DNA of 64,000 nucleotides from Falsiruegeria mediterranea M17 (GTDB lineage Bacteria > Pseudomonadota > Alphaproteobacteria > Rhodobacterales > Rhodobacteraceae): assembly GCF_900302455.1 (NCBI RefSeq), contig NZ_ONZG01000004.1:62001-126000 (forward strand). Direction: 5' to 3'. A model generated the notes under the pieces. The model saw only the letters and a program-made list of their open reading frames with translations, had not been told where the DNA came from and did no database searches. Position 1 is the stretch's first letter. Every line of letters begins with the position of its first letter. Both the position numbers and the translations under genes were made by a program. This document shows positions 1 to 8,186 of the stretch, one piece after another.

Positions 1-1
1 G

Positions 2-832
2 GCAGCCAAGGCAGGCATCGTTCAGGCCAATGCAGCTTTGACACAATCAAACGAGGATCTGGCCCGGAACCAAACCCTGCTGGAGCAAGGATCAAGTGCG
101 GTCAAGTTGACCGAAATCGAGCGCCTGCAAAACCTGGTCGATGAACGTGTTGCGTTGGTCGATGCAGCCGAAGCGCAACTGGCCGCGGTTGAACAGCGCA
201 TAAGTGTGGTCATTCCGGCGCAGCGCGATAGTGCCGAGGCACAGCTGGCGCAGGCACAGGCCGAACTGGACAAAACGTTGATCGTGGCGGGGGTTGACGG
301 GACGATTGAACAACTCAGCTTGCAGGTGGGCGATTTTGTCAATCCGATCTTGCGTCCGGCCGGCATCCTTGTACCTGACAGCACTGGCCACAAGCGCTTT
401 CAGGCGGCGTTCAACCAGATGGCCGCGCAGGTTGCAAAGCCTGGAATGGTGGCCGAGATCGGCTGTATGACGCAGCCTTTTACCGTCTATCCGATGGTTG
501 TGGTTGCCGTGCAAGACGTGATCCCGTCAGGACAGGTTCGCCCATCTGACCGAATATTCGATCCGCAGAACAACCCGGTGCCGGGCAGTATCATGGTGTT
601 CCTCGAACCGCTCTATTCCGACAATGCGCCGGACCTGCCACCAGGGAGCAACTGTCTGGCGAACCTCTATACCAACAACCACGAGCGCCTGGAACATGAC
701 GAAGACCTGGGGACGGGCGAGCGCATCTTCCTGCACGTGGTGGACACCATCGGCGTGGTTCACGCAGCGGGCCTGCGCCTGAGGATGATCCTGATGCCGG
801 TGCAGACGCTTGTGTTCTCGGGCGGTCACTGA
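2..832 (+). CDS. HlyD-family secretion adaptor, C-terminal part (5' end outside window)
   Basis: The frame is open to the left edge of the window, so this is the 3' part of a longer gene. The visible start is an Ala/Gln/Glu-rich helical stretch typical of the periplasmic coiled-coil hairpin of membrane-fusion (HlyD/EmrA-like) proteins. It is followed by a lipoyl/barrel-sandwich segment (DGTIEQLSLQVGDFV) and a beta-rich C-terminal domain ending in VFSGGH. Such proteins link an inner-membrane exporter to an outer-membrane channel in efflux or type I secretion. Which exporter it serves cannot be told because the upstream gene is outside the window. A strong hairpin terminator follows 28 bases after the stop, so it is the last gene of its operon. 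Confidence 0.8.
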   Translation, partial: AAKAGIVQANAALTQSNEDLARNQTLLEQGSSAVKLTEIERLQNLVDERVALVDAAEAQLAAVEQRISVVIPAQRDSAEAQLAQAQAELDKTLIVAGVDGTIEQLSLQVGDFVNPILRPAGILVPDSTGHKRFQAAFNQMAAQVAKPGMVAEIGCMTQPFTVYPMVVVAVQDVIPSGQVRPSDRIFDPQNNPVPGSIMVFLEPLYSDNAPDLPPGSNCLANLYTNNHERLEHDEDLGTGERIFLHVVDTIGVVHAAGLRLRMILMPVQTLVFSGGH

Positions 833-859
833 GCCATTCGATACCGATGGTCTTTGAGG

Positions 860-884
860 TGCCCCGCTGGGGCATTTCTTTTTT
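860..884 (+). terminator. Rho-independent terminator after the HlyD-like gene
   Basis: A perfect 6-bp stem TGCCCC/GGGGCA with a 3-base loop is followed directly by a T-rich tract. It separates the HlyD-like gene from the TauE/SafE gene that starts at 899. Confidence 0.8.
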
Positions 885-898
885 GGGGGAGAGAAGGG

Positions 899-1639
899 AT
901 GGATTGGATCACGGTTGCATTGCTCGTGGTCGGTGCCCTGACGGCTGGCTTTATCAACGGGTTCGCCGGATTTGGCACCGCCCTGGTGGCGTCAGGTTTC
1001 TGGTTCCTGGTGCTGCCTGCGCATGTGGTGCCACCGCTGATCATCCTGGCGGCCTTGGCAGGTCAGGTCGTGGGCCTGTGGAAATTGTCGGGCAAGATGG
1101 ACTTTCGCATGTCCACCTATCTGATCTCTGGCGGTGTCTTGGGGGTGCCACTGGGCGCACTGCTGCTCAACGTGCTGGATCCAAGTGTCGTCAAGACCAC
1201 CATCGGCTGGTTCCTGATTGCTTACGCTCTGTTTCAATTCAAAGGCCTGCCTTCAGCCATGTCCGCTGCGCCACAGGATGGGTTTGCGGACCGCTGCATT
1301 GGCTTTGTCGGAGGGGTGCTTGGCGGCTTTGCCGGTCTGTCGGGTGTGCTTCCGTTGATCTGGTTGCAGCTCAAGCGGCTTTCCCCCGCGGATCAGCGCG
1401 CGCGGTATCAGCCGTTCAACCTGTTCATTCTGATGTTGTCGGCCATTGCAATGGTGGTTGTTGGCAAGGTTGATACTGAATTGATGGCCTATGCGGGCGT
1501 CGCCATCCCGTTCAGCCTGTTGGGCGCGGTTGTTGGGGCGAACATGTTCCTGTCGATTTCCGAGAAAGCCTTTCAGCGGGCTGTGCTGCTTCTGTTGATT
1601 GTTTCGGGCTGCGTTATCGTCGTTCAATCGGTGCTCTGA
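899..1639 (+). CDS. TauE/SafE-family membrane permease
   Basis: This 246-residue protein is almost entirely hydrophobic, with about seven or eight predicted membrane segments. Its N-terminal pattern (AGFINGFAGFG) is typical of the TauE/SafE (DUF81) family of putative sulfite, sulfonate or organic-anion exporters. A second Gly-rich half (GGVLGGFAGLSGVLPLIW) repeats the motif, as expected for this internally duplicated family. The ATG at 899 was chosen because a purine-rich ribosome site (GGGAGAGAAGGG) precedes it. An upstream TTG at 854 would run through the terminator. The gene sits alone between two terminators. The substrate cannot be inferred from context. Confidence 0.87.
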   Translation: MDWITVALLVVGALTAGFINGFAGFGTALVASGFWFLVLPAHVVPPLIILAALAGQVVGLWKLSGKMDFRMSTYLISGGVLGVPLGALLLNVLDPSVVKTTIGWFLIAYALFQFKGLPSAMSAAPQDGFADRCIGFVGGVLGGFAGLSGVLPLIWLQLKRLSPADQRARYQPFNLFILMLSAIAMVVVGKVDTELMAYAGVAIPFSLLGAVVGANMFLSISEKAFQRAVLLLLIVSGCVIVVQSVL

Positions 1640-1672
1640 AAAATGATCTCGTCGCATCAGCCAGGGGCGCAA

Positions 1673-1696
1673 AAAGGGGCCGTTTCCGGCCCCTTT
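1673..1696. terminator. Bidirectional terminator between convergent genes
   Basis: A perfect 9-bp stem AAAGGGGCC/GGCCCCTTT has a 6-base loop. It lies between the TauE-like gene (plus strand) and the Cys-rich gene (minus strand). T-rich sequence flanks it in both directions, so it can serve both transcripts. Confidence 0.8.
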
Positions 1697-1698
1697 CA

Positions 1699-2097
1699 TT
1701 ATTCGGCAGCAATGGCGGATTGATCGGTGATGACCATGCTGCAGGCCCGACACGCGGTTTCGCCGGATTGATCGTACCACCGGCATGTGGACCGGATCGG
1801 GCAGGGGGGGAGAGCCTGCGACAACGGCACTTGCTCGTGTTCCAGGTGGTCCAGAACCTTGTCGATCACGCCGCAACGTGACCCGGTCCATTGTGCACAA
1901 CCAGACGTGGCGCAAGGTGAACTGAACCGCATGCGAGCTTCGGGTGTACCCAGTTCCGAGGCAGCTTGGACAAAGTCCTCGTCGATGGTCATGGCCGTGC
2001 GCATATGCCGAACATGACCATCAGACCCTTTGACCCCCAACAGTTGGTTGCCGGGCGTGCATCGCGCGCTCGGGCAACTCCGGTCGGTGGATGACAT
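1699..2097 (-). CDS. Conserved-looking Cys-rich small protein, function unknown
   Basis: This is a 132-residue protein I do not recognise by name. It carries about nine cysteines in three groups: CPSARC near the N-terminus, two in CATSGC at mid-length, and a C-terminal set in CPIRSTCRWY and ACRACSM. This spacing suggests metal (Zn or Fe-S) binding or a structural role, but no known motif is clear. The ATG at 2097 was chosen because it starts three bases after the stop of the upstream gene at 2100, which indicates translational coupling. The frame extends further upstream, but only into the neighbour. It shares a bidirectional terminator with the TauE-like gene. Its reality is supported by coupling and by codon use like its neighbours. 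Confidence 0.65.
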   Translation of the reverse strand: MSSTDRSCPSARCTPGNQLLGVKGSDGHVRHMRTAMTIDEDFVQAASELGTPEARMRFSSPCATSGCAQWTGSRCGVIDKVLDHLEHEQVPLSQALPPCPIRSTCRWYDQSGETACRACSMVITDQSAIAAE

Positions 2098-2099
2098 TT

Positions 2100-2333
2100 T
2101 CAGCCGATCCGGGCCAGCAATCCGCCCAGCTCCTTTTCTCGGCCCAGCAATGGGTCGAGTTCCGGGTTCAAAATGATCCCGTACCATTCATGGGGGAACT
2201 TGGTGATCCAGGGTTTCTCAAACCCCGTCCGGGCCACGTGCCCCAAGACCAGTTTCTGAATGTCACTTTGAAGTTCCAGTTCCGAATTCCGATCCATATC
2301 AAGATCGCCGGTATCGACAACAAAACGTGCCAT
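2100..2333 (-). CDS. Small hypothetical protein, first gene of a two-gene unit
   Basis: This 77-residue protein starts MARFVVDTGDLDMD and ends GREKELGGLLARIG. It has no signal peptide or membrane segment. I do not recognise the family. It contains aromatic and charged residues (FEKPWITKFPHEWYG) consistent with a small folded cytoplasmic protein. The ATG at 2333 is preceded by AAAAGGAGAC, a good ribosome site. The Cys-rich gene follows immediately, so the two are probably co-transcribed and may act together. No function is assigned. Confidence 0.65.
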   Translation of the reverse strand: MARFVVDTGDLDMDRNSELELQSDIQKLVLGHVARTGFEKPWITKFPHEWYGIILNPELDPLLGREKELGGLLARIG

Positions 2334-2471
2334 AATAGTCTCCTTTTCAAAATGTATGTCCCTGAAAATACGAACGGGACACCGGTAGCCTAACACGAAA
2401 CGATGCACTTTCTAAGCGCAACCAGTACGAGAGGTGGATGTTGGCGGCATGCCGCCGAAGCCGTTTGAAAT

Positions 2472-2499
2472 AAAAAAGGCCCGCCAAAAGGCGAGCCTT
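2472..2499 (-). terminator. Terminator of the purine transporter cluster
   Basis: On the minus strand a 10-bp stem with one mismatch (AAGGCTCGCC/GGCGGGCCTT, TTTT loop) is followed by a run of six T. It lies 24 bases after the stop of the BMP-family binding protein and closes the xdh/ABC operon. Confidence 0.8.
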
Positions 2500-2522
2500 G
2501 TTGTTGACCTAGATAAGGCAGC

Positions 2523-3596
2523 TTACTGCGGGATGTCGCCTTCGATGCCTTCGACATAGAAATTCATGCCAGCGAGTGTGCCGTCATCTGCGGTCTCACC
2601 CTCACCCAGCCAGTCGCTGCCATCCTGCTTTTTGATCGGGCCGGTAAAGGCGTGGTACGAACCGTCCGCCAGTGCATCCTTGATCGCCAGCGCTTCGGCT
2701 TTCACTTCGGCCGGAACCGCGTCCGAAATCTCGCCGATGCCAACCATGCCGGCACCGATGCCGTCCCATGTGTCCTTGCTCTCCCAGGTGCCGTCCATCA
2801 CGGCCTTGGTGCGCGCGATGTAGTAGGGCGCCCAGTCGTCGATGATCGAGCTGACGCGCGGGTGCGGTGCATACTCGCTCATGTCGGATGCCTGACCAAA
2901 GGTGATCACGTTGCCGGCGGCCTGAGCGGCAGCCTGCGGCGCGGTCGAGTCGGTGTGCTGCAGGATCACGTCCGCGCCTTGTTCGATCAGAACCTTGGCA
3001 GCGTCGGCCTCTTTGGCCGGGTCAAACCAGGTAAAGGCCCAGACGATCTTGAACTGGACGTCCGGGTTCACCTTGCGGGCGTGGACAAAGGCCGAGTTGA
3101 TGCCACGGATCACTTCGGGGATCGGGAACGACCCGATGTAGCCCACGACGTTCGACTTGGTCATGTGACCGGCGATGGTGCCCTGAACGGCGCGGCCTTC
3201 GTAGAAACGAGCCGAATAGGTCGACACGTTGTCAGCGCGCTTGTAGCCGGTGGCGTGCTCGAACTTCACGTTCGGGAACTTCTTGGCAACGTTGATGGTC
3301 GGATCCATGTAGCCAAACGAGGTGGTAAAGATCAGATCGGCACCGTCCAGCGCCATCTGGGTCATCACGCGTTCGCTGTCGGGACCTTCGGCCACGTTTT
3401 CAACATACACGGTTTCGACCTTGTCGCCGAACTCGGCCACGACGGCCTTGCGGCCCTGATCGTGCTCATAGGTCCAGCCGCCATCGCCCACGGGGCCGAC
3501 ATAGACAAAGCCGACTTTGGTCTTGTCTGCCGCGACCGCTGCGGTGGCCAAGCCAAGGCCAAGCGCCGCAGTGGCAAGAAGTGAAGTGAGTTTCAT
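2523..3596 (-). CDS. BMP-family ABC transporter substrate-binding protein
   Basis: This 357-residue periplasmic lipoprotein-type binding protein has a clear Sec signal peptide (LLATAALGLGLATAAVA, cleaved near AAVAA-DK). The mature start (KVGFVYVGPVGDGGW) and the internal ATGYKRADNVSTYSARFYEGRAV region are typical of the BmpA/PnrA-like family, which binds nucleosides, purines and related compounds. The ATG at 3596 is the one that gives the signal peptide; the open frame further upstream has no such sequence. It is the last gene of a cluster with two permeases, an ATPase and a complete xanthine dehydrogenase. That context favours a purine or nucleoside ligand (inference). Confidence 0.9.
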   Translation of the reverse strand: MKLTSLLATAALGLGLATAAVAADKTKVGFVYVGPVGDGGWTYEHDQGRKAVVAEFGDKVETVYVENVAEGPDSERVMTQMALDGADLIFTTSFGYMDPTINVAKKFPNVKFEHATGYKRADNVSTYSARFYEGRAVQGTIAGHMTKSNVVGYIGSFPIPEVIRGINSAFVHARKVNPDVQFKIVWAFTWFDPAKEADAAKVLIEQGADVILQHTDSTAPQAAAQAAGNVITFGQASDMSEYAPHPRVSSIIDDWAPYYIARTKAVMDGTWESKDTWDGIGAGMVGIGEISDAVPAEVKAEALAIKDALADGSYHAFTGPIKKQDGSDWLGEGETADDGTLAGMNFYVEGIEGDIPQ

Positions 3597-3660
3597 TAGG
3601 TTACTCCCCAGGTTGGTATGTTTTGCCCTTTTATCAGGGCTTTGGTTTGATTTTGCCACA

Positions 3661-4581
3661 TCAATGTGTGGCGTGGAAGATGCGACCCAGCGATGCAGGC
3701 GCGCCGCTTTTGTCCCGTGACAGAAGCACCAGCACAAAGATGGTGATCAGATAGGGCGACATTGCCAGATACTCGACCGGGATGGCAACGCCTGCGGCCT
3801 GCAGATTCAGCTGCACAACCGTAACACCGCCGAAAAGATAGGCACCCAAAAGCGCGCGCCATGGCTTCCAGCTGGCAAAGACCACCAGCGCAAGCGCGAT
3901 CCAACCAACACCGGCGGTCATGCCCTCGGTCCATTGCGGCACCCGGATCAGGCTGATGTATGCCCCACCCAGACCGGCACAGGCCCCACCGAACATGATC
4001 GCCATGATGCGGATGCGCACAACTTTATATCCAAGCGCATGAGCGGCGTCGTGGTTTTCACCCACCGCGCGCAGCACCAGACCCACGCGGGTGTATTTGA
4101 GCAGCGCCCAAACCGCGGCGGTCAATGCGATGCCAAGGTACAGGATCGGGTCGTGGCCAAACAGGATCGGGCCAATGACGGGCAGATCGGTCAGGACGGG
4201 AATGTCCAGCTTGCCCATCTGCGGCGGTTTGATCCCTACATAGCTTTGCCCCATGAGCGAGCTGAGACCCAAGCCGAACAGGGTCAGCGCCAGGCCCGAG
4301 GCGACCTGATTGGCCAGTGCCACTTGCGTCAGCACGACGAACAGCAGCGACAACAGCGCGCCACCAATGGCCGAGGCCAGGAAACCCAACCAAGGCGAGC
4401 CGCTTTCGACCGTGATCGCAAAGCCCGAGATTGCACCGACGATCATCATGCCTTCGACGCCGAGGTTCAGAACGCCAGCCTTTTCCACCACCAGCTCACC
4501 AATGGCGGCCAGCAGGATCGGGGTTGCTGCCACCATAAGCGAGGCGATCAGCAGGACGGGATTGATTGCAGAAAGATCCAT
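3661..4581 (-). CDS. ABC transporter permease, BMP/nucleoside type (second subunit)
   Basis: This 306-residue integral membrane protein has about eight to ten hydrophobic segments. The conserved stretch GELVVEKAGVLNLGVEGMM near the N-terminus is characteristic of the shorter permease in BMP-type nucleoside/sugar (RbsC-like) ABC importers. It lies three bases after the first permease gene (stop at 4585) and 64 bases before the binding-protein gene, as expected for one transport operon. With the companion permease it forms the heterodimeric membrane channel driven by the ATPase at 5737-7254. Confidence 0.9.
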   Translation of the reverse strand: MDLSAINPVLLIASLMVAATPILLAAIGELVVEKAGVLNLGVEGMMIVGAISGFAITVESGSPWLGFLASAIGGALLSLLFVVLTQVALANQVASGLALTLFGLGLSSLMGQSYVGIKPPQMGKLDIPVLTDLPVIGPILFGHDPILYLGIALTAAVWALLKYTRVGLVLRAVGENHDAAHALGYKVVRIRIMAIMFGGACAGLGGAYISLIRVPQWTEGMTAGVGWIALALVVFASWKPWRALLGAYLFGGVTVVQLNLQAAGVAIPVEYLAMSPYLITIFVLVLLSRDKSGAPASLGRIFHATH

Positions 4582-4584
4582 GGT

Positions 4585-5667
4585 TCACGCCACCTCTTTG
4601 CTGGCAAGTCGAATGCGGTAGTTGGTGAGCAGGTCCAGCGCCAGCAGGAAGAACAAAAGCATTCCCTGGAAGACCTGGATGGCGGCCGACGGCAGGCCCA
4701 GGTTGGACTGTGCGATGTCGCCGCCGATATAAGTCAGCGCCATGACGCCGCCGGCCAGAACAATGCCCACTGGATGCAACCGGCCCAAAAAGGCCACGAT
4801 GATCGCGGTAAAGCCGTAGCCCACGTTGAAGTCGATGGTGATCTGACCCGCGGGGCCTGCCACTTCAAACATTCCGGCAAGGCCTGCCAGAACACCCGAG
4901 GCACCCAGACAGAACAGGATCAACCGCGCCGGGTTCACGCCAGCAAACTTGGCCGCGCGAGGTGCCTCACCCGTCAGACGGATGTGAAAGCCCAGCATGT
5001 GACGGTTGAGCAGCACATAGGCAAAGATCACCGCGATCAGCGCGGTCACCACGCCCCAGTGCATGCCCGAGCCTGCGAATAGCTCGGCGTTATGCGCGCT
5101 GTCCCAGGATTGCAGGTTGCGCGAGCCGGGAAAGCCGTAACCTTCGGGGTTTTTCAGCAGGCCCAGAGAGACCGAAGCCAACATCTGCTCGGCCACATAG
5201 ACCAGCATCAGTGACACGAGGATCTCGTTGGTGCCGAACCGCACCTTGAGGATGGCCGGGATCATCGCCCAGATCCAACCGCCAAAGGCACCACCGATCA
5301 CCATCAGCGGAAAGATGTACCACGCCTCAAGCGGGTAGAAGGCCAGGCCCACACCGGCACCCACTATGGCACCCATGATGTATTGCCCTTCGGCGCCGAT
5401 ATTCCAGATACCGGCGCGAAAACCCAGCGATAGGCCGATCGCGATCAACACCAAGGGCGCGCCCTTGATCAGCAATTGCGGGCGATAGTAAAACGAGAAC
5501 TCGCCAAAGAGCGGCTCCCAAAAGATGGTCATGATGGCCTCAACCGGGTTCTTTCCAAGGGCTGCGAACAGGACCCCGCCAAAGAACATTGTTGCAAGTA
5601 CCGCCACGACAGGCGTGGCCATGGACCAGGTCTGTGATGGCTGTGGTCGTTTCTCCAGCACGATCAT
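4585..5667 (-). CDS. ABC transporter permease, BMP/nucleoside type (first subunit)
   Basis: This 360-residue membrane protein has a short cytoplasmic N-terminus (MIVLEKRPQPSQTW) followed by about eight to ten hydrophobic segments. The motifs LGFRAGIWNIGAEGQYIMGA and GYGFTAIIVAFLGRLHPVG belong to the longer permease of BMP-type importers. It is separated from the ATPase gene by 69 bases and from the second permease by three. It is predicted to sit in the inner membrane as half of the translocation channel. Confidence 0.9.
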   Translation of the reverse strand: MIVLEKRPQPSQTWSMATPVVAVLATMFFGGVLFAALGKNPVEAIMTIFWEPLFGEFSFYYRPQLLIKGAPLVLIAIGLSLGFRAGIWNIGAEGQYIMGAIVGAGVGLAFYPLEAWYIFPLMVIGGAFGGWIWAMIPAILKVRFGTNEILVSLMLVYVAEQMLASVSLGLLKNPEGYGFPGSRNLQSWDSAHNAELFAGSGMHWGVVTALIAVIFAYVLLNRHMLGFHIRLTGEAPRAAKFAGVNPARLILFCLGASGVLAGLAGMFEVAGPAGQITIDFNVGYGFTAIIVAFLGRLHPVGIVLAGGVMALTYIGGDIAQSNLGLPSAAIQVFQGMLLFFLLALDLLTNYRIRLASKEVA

Positions 5668-5736
5668 TTGCTCTGTCCCCCTGATTTCTTGTTGTTGGCT
5701 GCCGTGCTGGCAGGTGTTGTGTTGAGTGTGGCTGGC

Positions 5737-7254
5737 TTAGACATGCGCCACCTCCATCCCATGTGCGCCGCCCATCATCAGGCCGATCTCGTCAACCGTC
5801 AGGCCGGTGGTCTCGCGCGGGGCGCTCAGGCGCCCTTCGTTCAGGGCGGCAAAACTGTCCGAGATTTCCATCAGCTCATCCAGATCCTGGCTGATGCAGA
5901 CAACAGCGGTGCCCTTGGCCGCCAAATCCAGAATGGCCTGCCGGATCGATGCAGCCGCAGCAGCGTCCACGCCCCAGGTCGGCTGGTTCACCACCAGCAC
6001 GTCGGGGTTTTGCAGAACCTCGCGACCAATGACGAACTTTTGCAGGTTCCCGCCCGACAGCGACCGCGCCGCGTTGTCAGGGCCAGGGGTGCGCACATCG
6101 AACTCTTCGATGATGCGTTCCGCAAAGCTTTGCGTTTCGCCCCATTTCAAGAAGCCGTTGCTTTCCAACCCTTCGCGAACCGACCCAGTAAGCAGGGCAT
6201 TCTCGGTCAGGCTCATGTCCGGTGCCGCCGCGTGGCCCAGGCGCTCCTCGGGCGCGGACAGCAGACCCAATTTGCGCCGCGCTGTGGGCCCCAGTTTGCC
6301 AATCGGCTGGCCGTTCATCTTGACCGCATCCGGTGCGGTGGTGATCTCACCCGACAACACGCCCAACAGTTCGTCCTGTCCGTTCCCGGCGACACCGCCA
6401 ACGCCCAAGACCTCACCCCGACGCACGGTCAGATGCAGATTGCGCAGCGCTGTGCCAAATTCGGAGGGCGATGGAACCGAAAGTCCGGAAATGTCGAGTG
6501 CAACCTCGCCAAAGTCGCGGCCTCCACGTTCGGGTGTTTGCAGGGTCGAACCCACCATCATCTCGGCCATGTCACGGGCTGAGGTTTCAGCGGGGATACA
6601 CTCCCCCACGTTCTTGCCCAATCGCAGGATCGTGGCGTGGTCGCAAAGCGTGCGGATTTCTTCCAGCTTGTGCGAGATATAGAGGATCGAGGTGCCCTCG
6701 GACCGCAGTTTCTGCAGTGTTTCGAACAGGATATCGACCTCTTGCGGGGTCAGAACCGATGTGGGTTCGTCCATGATCAGCAGCTTGGGGTCCTGCAGAA
6801 GGCAGCGAATGATCTCGACCCTCTGGCGTTCGCCTGCGGACAGATCGCCGACCGTGCGATAGGGGTCCAAAGGCAAGCCATATGTTTCCGACACTTCGCG
6901 GATACGCGCAGCCAGATCGCCCATCTTGGGCGGGTTTTCCATGCCCAATGCGATGTTCTCGGCCACGTTCAACGCATCAAAGAGCGAGAAGTGCTGGAAC
7001 ACCATTGCGATCCCGTCAGCCCGTGCGGCGCGAGGTTCAGCCGGGGCAAAGGGCTGGCCATTCAGCACCATTTTCCCGCTATCAGGCTTCACCAGCCCAT
7101 AGATCATTTTCACCAGCGTGGATTTCCCCGCGCCGTTTTCCCCAAGTAGTGCGTGAACCTCGCCCTGTCCGATATCGAACGAGACGGTGTCGTTGGCCAC
7201 TACGCCTGGGTATGCCTTGGTCAGCCCTTGCAGGCTCAGAAGTGGAGTTGTCAC
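5737..7254 (-). CDS. ABC transporter ATP-binding protein with two nucleotide-binding domains
   Basis: The 505-residue protein contains two ABC cassettes. The first is complete: Walker A GENGAGKST at about residues 38-46, signature LSAGE at 138-142 and Walker B LLIMDEP at 158-164. The second is degenerate. Its P-loop reads GVAGNGQDE without the Lys-Ser/Thr, and its Walker B ends VVNQP instead of DEP, while the signature LSGGN is kept. This asymmetry is normal in the RbsA/BMP-type ATPases. Its start overlaps the stop of xdhC by four bases (ATGA), which couples the transporter to the xanthine dehydrogenase genes. Confidence 0.92.
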   Translation of the reverse strand: MTTPLLSLQGLTKAYPGVVANDTVSFDIGQGEVHALLGENGAGKSTLVKMIYGLVKPDSGKMVLNGQPFAPAEPRAARADGIAMVFQHFSLFDALNVAENIALGMENPPKMGDLAARIREVSETYGLPLDPYRTVGDLSAGERQRVEIIRCLLQDPKLLIMDEPTSVLTPQEVDILFETLQKLRSEGTSILYISHKLEEIRTLCDHATILRLGKNVGECIPAETSARDMAEMMVGSTLQTPERGGRDFGEVALDISGLSVPSPSEFGTALRNLHLTVRRGEVLGVGGVAGNGQDELLGVLSGEITTAPDAVKMNGQPIGKLGPTARRKLGLLSAPEERLGHAAAPDMSLTENALLTGSVREGLESNGFLKWGETQSFAERIIEEFDVRTPGPDNAARSLSGGNLQKFVIGREVLQNPDVLVVNQPTWGVDAAAAASIRQAILDLAAKGTAVVCISQDLDELMEISDSFAALNEGRLSAPRETTGLTVDEIGLMMGGAHGMEVAHV

Positions 7255-8186
7255 GCGCTCAGGTCCTTTTTTCGTGTCTCTGTCAGGGCCGGGCGCAGCA
7301 TGTCAGCTGCAACGCCCACGGCGATCATCTGCGGGTGTTTGCCCAAGCTCGGATCGCCGATTGGGCAGGTGATCCGGCTGATGCGGTCTGGGGTGTGCCC
7401 CAATTTGCCCAGTCGGGAACGGAATCGCGCCCACTTGGTAGCCGAGCCGATCAGTCCGGCAAAGGCGAAATCGTGATTTAACAGGCGGTTGCACAGTTCC
7501 AGGTCAAGCGTGTGCGAATATGTCAGCACCAGATGCTCGGCGTCTGTCGGGGCATAACGCACCAGTTCTGCCGGTTTGGCCGCTGGCAAAGTCGTCACGC
7601 CTGCCGGGATGGTTTCGGGAAACCGCTCTGGTCCGGTGTCCACCCAAGTGATCGCCAGATCGGGCAGGGGGGACAGCACATCGACCAGCGCGCGGCCCAC
7701 ATGACCCGCGCCCCAGATCCAAAGCTGGCGCGCGGGTTTGTGCACCGGCTCGATCATCCAGCCATCAATCAACTGCGCCTCAGGCCGGGTGCCTTGTCCG
7801 CGCGCCTCGTTCAACACGCGCTTGACGGTCAACGGCATGGTGCGCTCATCGGTAGCGCGGCAGATGATTTCGTCGTCGAGCGTGTTGACGGTGTCTACGT
7901 CATACACTTCGCTCAGCAGTGATACTGCCCCGCCACAGCATTGACCCATGTCGGGGCCAAGGGCGTGATGGCTGAGCACGCGCTCGGACGTCTGGCGCCG
8001 TGCGGCCTCAGCCGCTTCGAACTCCAGCGTTCCGCCGCCGATGGTGCCGGACTGGCCACCGGGCCAGACCAGCATGGATGCGCCGACCTCTCGCGGGGAT
8101 GACCCCTTGATTGCGGCGATCACGACGCGGGTGACGCGTCCGTGGGATTTGACGGCCTCCCTCAAAGCCTCCAGATCAAATCCCAT
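7251..8186 (-). CDS. xdhC: Xanthine dehydrogenase accessory protein XdhC
   Basis: This 311-residue protein belongs to the XdhC/CoxI family, which binds the molybdenum cofactor, assists its sulfuration and inserts it into xanthine dehydrogenase. The N-terminal domain has the family pattern SSPREVGASMLVWPGG and a CysCys pair (MGQCCGG). The C-terminal half contains a Rossmann motif (WIWGAGHVGRAL). The ATG at 8186 was chosen because the protein then begins MGFDLEALREAV and overlaps xdhB by 11 bases; the longer open frame only reads through xdhB. It overlaps the ATPase gene by four bases downstream. Confidence 0.92.
   Translation of the reverse strand: MGFDLEALREAVKSHGRVTRVVIAAIKGSSPREVGASMLVWPGGQSGTIGGGTLEFEAAEAARRQTSERVLSHHALGPDMGQCCGGAVSLLSEVYDVDTVNTLDDEIICRATDERTMPLTVKRVLNEARGQGTRPEAQLIDGWMIEPVHKPARQLWIWGAGHVGRALVDVLSPLPDLAITWVDTGPERFPETIPAGVTTLPAAKPAELVRYAPTDAEHLVLTYSHTLDLELCNRLLNHDFAFAGLIGSATKWARFRSRLGKLGHTPDRISRITCPIGDPSLGKHPQMIAVGVAADMLRPALTETRKKDLSA

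Noticed and set aside
2652-3584. A 310-residue plus-strand frame opposite the BMP-family binding protein
   Set aside because: The minus-strand gene has a signal peptide and family motifs; the plus-strand frame has neither and is a shadow.
5737-7254. Loss of function in the second ATPase domain (degenerate P-loop and Walker B)
   Set aside because: The same asymmetry is usual in RbsA/BMP-type ATPases, so it is a family trait and not a defect.
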